A stretch of 64,000 nucleotides of DNA from Pholis gunnellus (Eukaryota > Chordata > Actinopteri > Perciformes > Pholidae). Under the pieces are notes generated by a model. The model did not search any database and had not been told where the DNA came from. It saw only the letters and a program-made list of their open reading frames with translations. Location of the stretch: positions 29,082,017 through 29,146,016 of the forward strand of contig OU342806.1 in NCBI GenBank assembly GCA_910591455.2, read 5' to 3'. Shown piece after piece: positions 35,085 to 46,696 of this stretch; within the stretch, counting starts at the first letter, position 1, and every line of letters begins with the position of its first letter. A program made the position numbers and the translations under genes.

Positions 35085-35945
35085 TGAAGCTAGTGGAGGA
35101 ATCGCAAGGCCGCTGCTGTGTTTACTTCATACTGCGCAGGCGCATCTAAAAGTAACTCGTTCCGGTCCAAATTCAAAACAGTATTTAATTAAACAATGAC
35201 GACTGTAAACTGATGATAACAATTACAATCTATAATACACTATCGATAGTATGCATCTCGAGAGCAGAGACCACGTGCAACTCCACTCACAGGCCCGACC
35301 AAGTCGGGTCCTGCAAAGCGAACTACCATGGCCTGGCGCACGTCCTCGCAAACAGTCCTTTTATGTCCTTTGATGGTCGGAAAGTGTCCGAAATCTGTCG
35401 TAAAACACAAAGGCCGTCTTCTGGGGTCAGTGATTGGCTTCCAATCGCTCTGACGCCTCCTTCATCGATCCACTGCTCATCTCAATGGCTGGACCCCTTG
35501 TGACATCACCTCTGACATCACCTCTGACCTGCCCTCTGTCCTGCGGCCGCATGGTGTTACCCAGGAGCCCTCTCTGTTTTATGGCCGTCTGCTTCACTTC
35601 AGTTGTCTCCGGTTCTCCTCCTCCTTCCTTGGCCATTTGTCCAGCACCTCTGTGTCCCCTTTGATGTCTCTGCCTCATGGCTCAGAACCCCCTAACCTAT
35701 GTGACTGTACTTTGGTTCAACACTTCCAATGATTATGTTAAAAGACTCCTACAAGTAAACTTATTGCAAACATATAATATCTTCTATAAGTAAACATCCT
35801 GTAAACCTATATTACATTCCATAAGTAAATATATTGTGACTCTTAACATAATTTACATTCTCATCATTGTGACAATTTCATTCACCACTAGGGGTGCTAT
35901 AAATTCTACTAAATAATGCTTTTAATTCTTAAATTCTCCACAGAG
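35085..35945 (+). repeat. LTR-like dispersed repeat (family B), copy 2
   Basis: Same family and orientation as 31145-31925, with clear substitutions and small indels between them. That divergence argues against the two being the LTRs of one recent insertion. Confidence 0.7.
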
Positions 35946-37927
35946 GGATCTCTGAGGAGCCGTGAGCGAAGATACACAAGAGCAGCCTTCAAGGAAGTTG
36001 TGCAGCATAAAAAGCTGACGCGGTCCACCGAATCCGCCTCTAATCTACATTTGACACATTTGAATGAGGTGGCGGAGAAACCACACAAGTGTAAGTTATT
36101 TAATGTCAATTTATGGTTTGAAATCTAACGTTACACTCATGCAACATGTGCTTACGTTTAATTCCATCCACAACCCGTTTAATCGTGTCATAACGGCATA
36201 TTCTTTATGAGTGTGTTGTACAGCATCCGTTATTCATCGGACCTTGGTTCTCTTGGACCCGAGCGAGCCCCATTTGGGGTTCAGAGCGAGACATTTAATC
36301 AAAGAGAGCGTCGTAGACATTTTTTTTTTTTTTCGAAAAAGTCTCAGCTACTTAATCATGTAAACCATTTTACACACTGCAAACACCATCATAAACTATT
36401 CCACTAACTATCTAAGAAGATCCGCCACAATATCATGTATTTTACGCCGCGACCTGCGATCTAAGAACTCGGAAAATGCTTCCGAAATGCGGCCATTGCA
36501 TCCCACCGATCATATCGCGCACCAAGAAGCATGAGAATTCAACATTCCAGCGATAACATCCAAATTTCTCTCCGTCAAATCATTCAAAAGTTACATTGAA
36601 GAAGCCACCACAAAGCACAACCCAACACTGCCAAGATTAGAACTGCATCATACCTTGAAGAACCTTTTCAGGGCAAAAACATAGAATTCCGAAATAAATC
36701 CATATGAGAGATGTGTTCTTTAGCTCACTATGAGTGTCTGGAATCTTAAATGGTGATTTTCCGTTCATCTGACACAAGATGGAGGTCAATATGCTGGCCG
36801 GCGAATCATATAGGGGCTAGGGGCTTGGGGCCTGGGGGGGTTGAGCGGCACGGTTTTGGAGTTTTAGTGGCTGAAAATTCGGTCAATATACACAATATTT
36901 ACTCATCTCATCAAATCTCACAATTCCTAGTGTTATTAAACCACCAACATTTTAAAAAAAGACCTTGTAGTTACAGAATGATAGTCTCTTTAGTATGGGT
37001 TAAAAGTTTTGAGAAGAGGCGTAAAAAAAGGCTTAGGGTTCAAGAGGTTATAACGTTTGTTCATTACAGATCAAGTCACTATCGTCACAGAAGTGCTGGC
37101 ATACACGTGGCTTTCATGTTTAGCTGATCATTTTAACAGGGCCCCTGATGCAATTATTAAGAGGAGGCAAAAAAACAATTTGTATTTATTTATTCCGAAT
37201 ATGCTGTGTTAAGGAGTATTATTTATGTGATCATGTGTTGGACAGTTTTTTGCTTAGGATATTAATTTTAGTCACACCATTTTGAAAATATATTTTAAGT
37301 TGTGGAAAAAAGCCTTCAGTGTCAAATCCTGGGTCTACGATAATACTTAAGTCAAAGGTCTCTTCAAACATTACTTTTCCAGTGTTATGTTCCATGGACA
37401 GAAGTGTGGCATAAATGGTTGTCCTGTTTTTTATTCACAGCATTTCATATATATATATATATACACCTTAAAAGTACTTTTTTTTTTTTTAGGCAAAAAC
37501 TGTAAAATATGTGCTGAGCTAAATCGTTCAAATATAAGAGCAGACTTTTCAGAACAGGTGAGGCGATGTTGGGAACAAACTGGAATACTGAAAACTTGTA
37601 TACAGCACAACAATGACTAATACTTTTTTGTATTAAAAAGGCGATTCAAAGATACACGGCTTATCATAAATTGTGGTGTCCCAGGCCTTCATGTGTCGCC
37701 CCCCCCCCCCCTCCCGGGTGTGCTGGAACCACACCAATGCCCCGACAGCCTCAATCGACTCAAGGATGTCCCCTGCTCTGCACCCTCCATGCAGTGACTC
37801 ATGGGCTGATGATGGCCACAGGGGTAACCACCATTACCCAAAATAAAGTATCCTGTAGAGAGTGTGAAACTAATTAATATTTCTTTGAGTAATGGATGTA
37901 TTAACAACTTAATTTAGAATTAACTAA
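35946..37927. other. No gene recognised
   Basis: Non-coding, with a poly-T run near 36320, a short AT run at about 37447-37462 and a C-run near 37700. A CCCGAGCG...CCATTTGG motif at about 36252 resembles the inverse of sequence near 14300. Confidence 0.35.
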
Positions 37928-38940
37928 GGCCATGTCCATACTACTGTTTCCATTTGAAAACGCATAGGTTTTGCCAAGTTTACACTGAGTGTTCACACTA
38001 CGCCGGTGTTTTCGAGCACCGACAATGTTTGAAAACGCGCCCGAGATTCGTCACACTCATATCACGTGACCCTTATCCGGAAGCTCACAAACATTGATTA
38101 CTGATCGACTACCAGGTTCATTTAACATGGACAACTGATTACAGCTGACCTTCGTGTCTTTACTAGCAGCTGTTGTTCAGTTAAAGAGTGCATTATTACG
38201 GAGGAAGCAGATATTATTGGAGCGATTAGCAAGCGGTGTGACCAGCGGCGTTATCAGCCCTACGGAGCGGACGTCTTAAGTCATGGTTAGCGGCTTTAGG
38301 GAGGATGATGGACACAAAACGGAGGACTTTCCTGTCCTTATTAATGCGTATTTTGTTCTGCACAACTATTGTGAAATCTGCAGATAAAATGTAAAGGAAC
38401 AAAACAATAATTGCTCTCCTGTAGGACAGATAGTTAAACCACCAGCAGATCTACGAGTCAGAACAGACAACAACGAAACCGAGAGGAAACGAGTGAGAGA
38501 CGTGTGTTGACTACATTTATGGATCATAATCTAGTAAACCTTTACGTGTAAGTGTTGATTTTAAAGTAAATGTGATGTGTGAGAGAGAGATAGAGCAAGA
38601 CCTGCAGCGTTGTAACGAATGTTAAGTCTCAAAAATAACATTTTCCACGAACTGTCTGTTTGAGTTCATAGAGGAAGATTTCAGAGAAGATCTTAAGTAT
38701 CAAACACGACCTTTCATTATTAAAGACTACTTTATTACTGTCATATTTTTTTAAACTAAGTAACCAATCTACTTCCTGTTTACATCGACACCTACGCGCA
38801 TGCCCAGTGTACGTGAAGAGTCACGTGATATTCGTTTTCAGGCGTGTTAGTATGGACAGAGATCAATTCGAAAACTATGCTGAAACGCTGTGTGGACGGA
38901 GATCGTTTTTGTTTAAAAACGGAGTAGTGTGGATGTAGCA
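37928..38940. mobile_element. Harbinger-like non-autonomous element with TAA TSD
   Basis: The segment starts GGCCATGTCCATACTAC and ends GTAGTGTGGATGTAGCA. The ends match in inverted orientation at 13 of the first 18 bases. TAA occurs immediately outside at 37925-37927 and 38941-38943. Further in, both sides carry GTCCATACTA- and GAAAACG-type motifs in opposite orientation. A 3-bp TWA duplication suits PIF/Harbinger. There is no transposase. Confidence 0.6.
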
Positions 38941-39204
38941 TAAGGTTCACCTTGCCTTGCAACAGAATACGTATAGCACATTCGCTTCTCTGTTTCTCCT
39001 TAACAGACACATATGCACACACTTGAACCCGACAGATGGACCTTGGCTCGGCTTCTTGTCATTGACGTCCTGGTATTCAAGAAGAGCTTTAATCCAGGGC
39101 CTCACAAAAGGCACCTGATCCCATTCGTCCAATTAGATCCACAAAACCGATGTGAAGACATGCTTGCGTTGTGCAACCTGAGGTTTTTCCTCCCACAATG
39201 ACAA

Positions 39205-39312
39205 TCAACAATATCGTCCCCATTCACTTAAACTGCAAAGGAATTCACTTGAGAGTCTGCAGGCCTCGGGCCTCTCTTCTTACCTAGAGACACAGAGGTG
39301 AAATCTGACAGC
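39205..39312 (-). repeat. Dispersed repeat family A, partial copy
   Basis: This is the reverse complement of about 16300-16390, sharing GAGTCTGCAGGCCTCGGGCC and TCTTCTTACCTAGAGACACA. It covers only the first third of the family. Confidence 0.75.
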
Positions 39313-39379
39313 AAAAGACTCTGACTTTGTCCGAGTTTAACGTTGCATTTGGCGTCTACAGAGATACATGCGAAGGTTA

Positions 39380-39547
39380 TGTCACGGTCTTTGGTTTAAT
39401 TTAGTTGTTTTTCTGTTTTATTTAGAATTTCCCTGCCTCCTGTGTGCTTTTCACTTCCTGCCTTTGTATGTTTTCCCACCTCTGATTGTCCGCCCCTGAT
39501 GAATCCTCCTGTGTCTAATCACCTGCACCTCCCCAGTGTATTTAAAC
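39380..39547 (+). repeat. Gypsy-LTR-like 5' part interrupted by a satellite array
   Basis: It begins TGTCACGG and runs to GTATTTAAACCT, where the related sequence at 34735-35050 continues into its downstream part. The satellite-bearing sequence starts exactly here. Confidence 0.5.
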
Positions 39548-40140
39548 CTACCCAGGTAGCCAAAATGACCTGGGCCAGATCCGGCTTAGGCTCGGCACGC
39601 CGGAAGAAACGCGTCGGGCCGGGTCCGGTTCCACTCCGGTTGCCGACTCGTCTGAGACTCGGCATGAATGACGCCCCAGAATCGGGCCGAATACACTGGC
39701 CCGATTCCGGGTGCCGACACTGCCGTCACTGGGCCATAATCGAAAATAACCTGGGCCAGCATCGGCCCGAACTCGGCTCGCCGGAAGAAACGCGTCGGGC
39801 CGGGTCCGGTTCCACTCCGGTTGCCGACTCGTCTGAGACTCGGCATGAATGACGCCCCAGACTCGGGCCGAATACACTGGCCCGATTCCGGGTGCCGACA
39901 CTGCCGTCATTGGGCCATAATCGAAAATAACCTGGGCCAGCATCGGCCCGAACTCGGCTCGCCGGAAGAAACGCGTCGGGCCGGGTCCGGTTCCACTCCG
40001 GTTGCCGACTCGTCTGAGACTCGGCATGAATGACGCCCCAGACTCGGGCCGAATACACTGGCCCGATTCCGGGTGCCGACACTGCCGTCACTGGGCCATA
40101 ATCGAAAATAACCTGGGCCAGCATCAGCCCGAATATATTC
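39548..40140. repeat. 181-bp satellite array (three full units plus ends)
   Basis: CCTGGGCCAG recurs at 39569, 39750, 39931 and 40112, an exact 181-bp period, with units differing at a few bases. The array opens with CTACCCAGGTAGCC at 39548-39561. The minus strand is open in long ORFs across it. Because 181 is not a multiple of 3, each unit is read in a different frame, so the ORFs are a composition effect and not a protein gene. Confidence 0.93.
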
Positions 40141-41146
40141 CTCATCATGACACACAAACAATACTTCTTTCAGTGACAAGATTAAGCCTATCAAGCTCAC
40201 ATTGTTTGGTAATAATAATTATTATAATGCGATATTATGTCCAGAAAAAATGTTCAGTGAAAACCATTAGCCAAATGAAGAAAGTTACATCTCATGTTCA
40301 TATTTATTTTTTGCAACAGTTATTTAAATTGTGAACATTTTGGCAGTTTTTTTAACCAGAGGGGACACAAGCAGTCCAACAAATGCTAAATAAGTATGAA
40401 TTTAAAGCACACTATTCAAAGGGTAAAATAAAATAAAAATGAAAACACAAACAACTGCCAAACAAAACTACACCGTGGTGGAGATCTGTCACTCCGGCTT
40501 TGGCTTCATTTTTCAAACCCGGAGGTTGCAGCCTGGTAGAAACAGAGACAAGAAAGAGAGTTGTAAGATCTCACAATTTACAAAACATAAATGGTAAATC
40601 TATCAATAGTATTGCAAATCGTTCTCACTCCTTATGCATCAAATATTGTGTCTGTATATAATGTAATAAAATGTGACACCGGCAACGCCTGTGCGACACA
40701 TTACGTGACGCACCAGGCTTCCAACTAACTCCAACACAAACACACCTGCGTTCTTAATACAAGCTCAGAACTGACGTAGTGTAAAGTGTGAGATAGTCCA
40801 GAGTGATAAATGGGTCAAACAAACAGGACTTTTGTCAAGGAGACCACTGTTATAAACATGCGTAACTAAGTTGTTGTTAGTCAAGTGAGTCGTTAGTGTC
40901 GTAAGACTCAAGACTCTTTTCCTAAACAAACAGTAAATAAGTGGTTTTGTTGCCTAAACCATACCTTCCTGTCGAGGTGGAAATTTCTTTTTTGTATAAG
41001 ACACGTATGCATGTAATGAGCGTCCCTGACACATCCAAAAGTGACACTAGAGGGGAACGTATAGTCATTGTTTGAAGCTTAGTAGCACCAACTGCGGTAT
41101 TTGACACATAGGGGTGAGAATGTGTTGAGTATTGAAAGCACACTTA
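40141..41146. other. No gene; segment shared with 61.3 kb
   Basis: Bases 40690-40870 resemble 61260-61430 (CACCAGGCTTCCAACTAACT; TCAAACAAACAGGACTTT). This may be the 3' part of the two-gene element to its right. The rest is unassigned. Confidence 0.4.
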
Positions 41147-42125
41147 CTAAGACTGTGGTTCAGGGGCCGCTTGCCTCAAGGCCCGCTCTCTTCTCCCTCC
41201 ATCTCGATCGGATGCCAGCTGGAGCCATCACTTTATAAAGCGTTCCGTTTCTCCATCGCTTGCATTTGCAGTTATAGAATTGCGACGGACTGATTCTTTA
41301 AAAGGAAGAGATACAACGGTCACTGGACATGTTCATTAAAAACTAGTCAATCACATCAAAGTGCTATACTGTATGCTTTACATCAAAATAGACCCTAAAA
41401 GGACCAAAAGGAGTTGAAGAAACGTATAATGTAATAAATTCAGCGCATAGTGTATAGTGTTGTGTCTGCCATATGAATAGAATAACATGTTAACTATAAA
41501 AAGTGATGAACCTTGTAAACGTTTGATATCTAAATACCCTATTTAGAGCTCCGACATGTTGAAAACTGGTATGTTGAGTCGAAAAGTACAAATAATTCAT
41601 TTCTAGTAATTCATTTCTTGGTGACACTTATTACTAGTATGCTCAATGCTGTGGCGCACTACTGAATAATGTAAAATGCATTGAAATAATCTTAATTTCA
41701 TTTTAAAAACGTCATTTATTGATGTATTGACAGACTAGTGTCTGTTAAGTGTTAAAGATACAGAATGAAAGAAACCAATAAATACTTACTCAAAACGACA
41801 TCTTTTAAACCAAGGGACTCGAAGCCGGTTTTCCCATTCACCCCCCTCCAATTGATCATCTTTGCCAATGTGTTTGTTAGCATTTTGCCAAGGACTCTCC
41901 AAACTGCCTCCTTAATGCTCAACCCCCCAACAAGGCTAAAATAGGTGACCTGAAAGAGAAAATTGAAAAAAGAGGCAAACCCCAAAACAATTAATTATGA
42001 TAACTTACGATGTGTCAGTGAATGATTTTCTCACATCTATCTAAATAATAATAATAAAAAACATTAACTATTAACGCAGGGCACATAGACAGACATAGTA
42101 AGGATACTAACACAGAGGAACTCCA

Positions 42126-42126
<1 letters not shown>

Positions 42127-42205
<79 letters not shown>
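42127..42205. repeat. (TA)n microsatellite, 79 bp
   Basis: A pure TA run inside the intron between exons 4 and 5 of the DUF4806-type gene. Confidence 0.97.
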
Positions 42206-42207
<2 letters not shown>

Positions 42208-43665
42208 CATCCAAAAATTCCACATCTGTCACATAAACTTGGTAAGACTTGACAAAAGTAGAGTATATTGGCTTATAAATTTATCTCCACGCATATGTAG
42301 TTTTGTAAAGGTCAGTATAGTAATGTTGGAATACTAAAATAAAATCAGTCACAAACTAAAGGGTCAAATATAAATTTAAAAGGGTCAGTGGCAAGCCTCA
42401 ATAGTAGTAGTCATGAAAGAAGACATACTTCATAGTCTCATAAGGTCTCAACATGCAAAATGTTAGTGTACCAATTTCTCTTTAAAATCTGTATCCGCAG
42501 ATATGTTCGTCTCCACCTGACGAAGGTCTTCCAGAGTTCGCAGTGGAAATTCTGACATATCTGCTACTTCAGCTGTGCTGGTCTGGCTCTGCAGCTGCAG
42601 TAGAATAACTTTTTGCTGCTCCTTGATAATTTCCAGCTGGGTCAGGATCTCACGAAGGATTGCTAAAAAATAGATCACAACACAAACAGATATGGCTCGA
42701 TTATTTTGAGATACGGCACAACATACGTAATATAAAAAACAAACAGAAAAGACAGCGATTACTGTGTCCCAAACCAATTACCGCCAACTCTGTTGTGCGT
42801 GTTGTGGTACACTTGTTTAAGTGAGTTCAGCACCATCTACTGGTCCTTTTTTTGTTGCAGTCAATGGATGTAGTGATTTAATTTTCATGTAACTTTTTTT
42901 GAATGGAAAGAAAATGATTAGTCAAGAAAACCTCGTAAACAAAGTCATCTTTAATCCTACACCTTGGGTCCTCAAGCTAGCCAAATAGTGTTAGTCAATT
43001 CATGCATAATAGAAACCAATATGTAGGACAGAATCATTTGATTTATAATTTATTTACTTGAATCTTTTATGTCAAATAAGTTTGTGGTGTGACTGAAGAT
43101 GCAGCTAAATGATGATAACACTTACGTTCACATGAAGATGTCATTGGGGCCGACGGGAAATGTGGCACACTCTGTCTCCTGGCTGTCATATGTGCTGGTA
43201 CAAGGTCAGAAGGAGGGTTTAGGCAGAAATAATGCTCATAGAGAGAATGATTGTGGAAAGTGTTGTACTCAGTGGAAAGTGAAAATAATAAATAATTCAA
43301 ATAAGCAGAATTGTATTGTGAAGTTGAAACACACCTATATTTTCAATCCACTATCCAGAAAAAAAGCTCAATGAGAGTGGTTGTGATTGGTTGCTTTGCT
43401 AAGATGTGATTTTTTTTTTTTTTAGGCACCCAGATAACACACTTATAAAAAAGATTTAATGAACTGAAAATGAATATTTTCTTACTTAAACTTGTTTAGT
43501 TATACTTGATTATTTAGGTCAAAGACAGCGCTATTTAATAACTGCTTGTAGTCTTGGTTTTAATTGAGTTTGTAGTAAATATAGTTTGTTTTTGTGATTT
43601 TTCTCCTCACATTGTAAACCATTACGAATACAATATTGTTTTGGGGTATTTAGAATAGTCAGAAT

Positions 43666-43839
<174 letters not shown>

Positions 43840-44913
43840 TTTTAATTAATTTGCTCATCTTTAATACTTACGAATGAAAGCAGGCTGATGAGACCTGTAG
43901 GTTGGAGTCTCTTCCATAGGACTTGAAGGTACGGACAAGGAAAGTGGAGGACTAATGTTTGGGGCAGCGGGCAGTGCGGTTGGGCACTTTTTCTTTGCTT
44001 TTGAGTTTTCTGGCTGCTCCTCGTCACTTTCACTGTCAGAGACCCAGCTTTTTGGAGTTCTGTTGAACAAAAGAACTTGTATAAGAAATGTCATGAATAA
44101 CAAGAAGCTTTATATGAGTGTTTAGTGTTTATCTAACCAGGATGACTACAGGTATCACAGAGTTCCCTATGTTGTAAAACAAAAAATTATTAATTAAATC
44201 AAAACTAAACTAACTTCGCAAAATAAAATTGTGTTCACTGCTACATAAACAAAAAAAGACAATAAAAAAGTAGTTCCCACTAATAGGGAACGTGAGCTGG
44301 GTTTAGACCATCGTGAGACAGGTTAGTTTTACCCTACTGATGATTATTAGTGAAATCCTCATACATTTTTCCATGTCTGGTTTTGAACTGTCAGGTTAAA
44401 TAGACTGCAATATGAAATCCTATGAATTATGAAAAGCCCTTTTTTGTTTTGTTAAGACAAAAAAAAACCCATCATTACTTGCAAAAGATGCACATTATAT
44501 ATATTTACATTTTCCTCCTTTTTAAATAAGCTGGGCGCTGGTCCACTTCATCCTCAGTTTGGAGGTCTGATGTCTGCAGGGCCTTTGGGAGGAGCAGTCG
44601 AGCCTCATTGTATGTATCTGTGAAGAGAAAATATATATTTGAGTCCAAATGGAAATACAAATACTTAAATCAGATAAGGCATATTTTACTGAGTTCATGT
44701 CATTTTGCTATACAAAATGTTATGTCAGATTCTTACCTTTAGTTGCCCTGATACGTATGGGGAAACTTTCCCATGAAACACCAGGGGGATGAGCTTTCAT
44801 CACAGCCTTGTCGCATCTTTGTAGGGAGGCCAAACCGCTCTCTCATTTTTAACCCATTCGTCAGGAACAACTTCTGTGTCCCCAGTGTCAGTAAACTCCA
44901 CTATGTGGTACAT

Positions 44914-45091
44914 TTTCTAGTAAAAAAAAGACATAAAATTGTATTGACTATAAGACAACTCGTCACGCCATGCAGGACTCAATGTTAATTAAGGACTCTT
45001 TCTAATTGCCCATCTAAAAAATACTGTGAGAAACAAGAAAAAATTTGATCGTAATCTGCATGACAAATAATTGGTTTTAATAATAAAATAA
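44914..45091. other. Promoter-side flank of the DUF4806-type gene
   Basis: AT-rich sequence between the start codon and the truncated LTR element. No motif is clear. Confidence 0.35.
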
Positions 45092-46602
45092 TAATTTTCA
45101 TAATTCCCGAAGACCAAAAACACAGAACCGAAGACCATACGAATTACCATTAGAACTACCATAAAAAAGGTTCCTCTGAAAAAGGCAAACTAGTCAACCA
45201 AACCGTCCACAGACGCACACCGCAAAGAGGCAACCCAACTACGAAAGGGAACAGGCCAAGCTAACAACTTGCCTGTTACCACACAACAACGAAAGAGCAG
45301 TTCACCACATCCCTCCTTTATCTACTGACTTACTTAATTCAGACCCACTGCAGCAGCAGTCTTCAGGTTACACACCTGCAATGTAACTGGGTCCAATACC
45401 CCGACACCCAACAGGCTGTGCAATGCTCTTATTACAGAGTCCAGAATTACCCAGAAACCTCAAGAACATGACCATCATCACAAAAACTGGAATACAAAAC
45501 ATGCAGTTATCAGGAAACACTAGAATTAGTTTCCCCCAGTAAAGCCAGGACCAGCAAGCACTCCAAGCCTAAGAACAGAATCCAACTCAAACCTGAAACC
45601 AAACAACGCTCCAATAACTCCTCCTACGAATTCCTCCACAGGAGCCATAATAGAGGAAACAAACTTCGACTGTCCGAACACAAAACCCAAACTGATCCAT
45701 AGAGAATTTAACTAACATACTAACAGCCAGAACAGCCCATACACAGCTAACATCACTGCAGCCCTGTCCCTCTGACTGCCTATCCAGAAACTAAGTAAGC
45801 TCCCCCCTAGTCTTCAGGTGCTACTTGTGGTGGGTACTTACGCACTAAAACCCGCAGGCCCGGTAAAGCAACCAGGAACTGGCCACCCACCTGCAGCCTC
45901 GGACGTGCCCCCGAGACAACTGCTCTAACCACTTTCACACCACACTACAGAGACCCCCCAACGAACTCCAAAGGGAATCCGCTCTTCAGCCTAACAGGGA
46001 CAGAACAACAGCAATTTACTCAGTGTATACAGGACCACCCAACTCTGTTCTACAAAAATCACCAGCATAACACAGCTCAGTGACACAAACACTCCTCAGG
46101 AACACTGATCACCACAGCTGCTAACAAAAACCAAACATAGGAAAACAGCCTACTCACCACACTCGTCCATGTCTCCCAAAAAAACTGATTGCACAACTCA
46201 CTCACGTAAACGAGGTGCACCTACCTACCAGGCTACACCTGCTACTGATTTTAAGTCAATGCAGACACCGGGTCAACCAGAAATGGACGAGCCCCCATAT
46301 GTTACAACCTGGCTCAAAGGCTGCAACATAACGGAGACAGGACGAGTAATAAAACTAATAAATAGACATTTATTTAACGAACAAATAAACAAACCAAATT
46401 AAACAAACAATCTATCAAATGAAGCAGCAGCCATGTCAGGCTAGACAAGTCGGAGACGAGAGGAGAGCCGCCAAAGAGGAGGAGCTGGGGCCTTTATACC
46501 TGGCACTCCCAAACAGGCTCAGGTGTGTGTTGGCAGCTGATTAGTAACAACCTGAAAGACAAACAGGACATAGACCCCTAGTGGAAGGGAGGGGTCGTCA
46601 CA
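45092..46602 (-). mobile_element. Truncated second copy of the non-autonomous LTR element
   Basis: Read on the minus strand it has a full 5' LTR (46602-46300), the same tRNA-Pro-type primer site (46297-46285) and interior sequence matching 26861 to about 28034. It stops at 45092. The last 270 bases of interior and the 3' LTR are missing. Its LTR lacks the extra block of the 28301-28605 LTR but has a short AAC/AAAC-rich insertion of its own. It lies between the DUF4806-type gene and the transposase. Confidence 0.9.
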
Positions 46603-46696
46603 TACGCCTAGTGATCAATTAGACCCAGACAGACAGAATCACTAGAGGTTTCCACTGTACCATGAAACTCAATATCACCATGTGAGTTACAACCAG

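Noticed and set aside
39586..40200. Overlapping minus-strand ORFs of 86-159 codons in the 181-bp array
   Set aside because: They are the same unit read in rotated frames. Openness comes from base composition.
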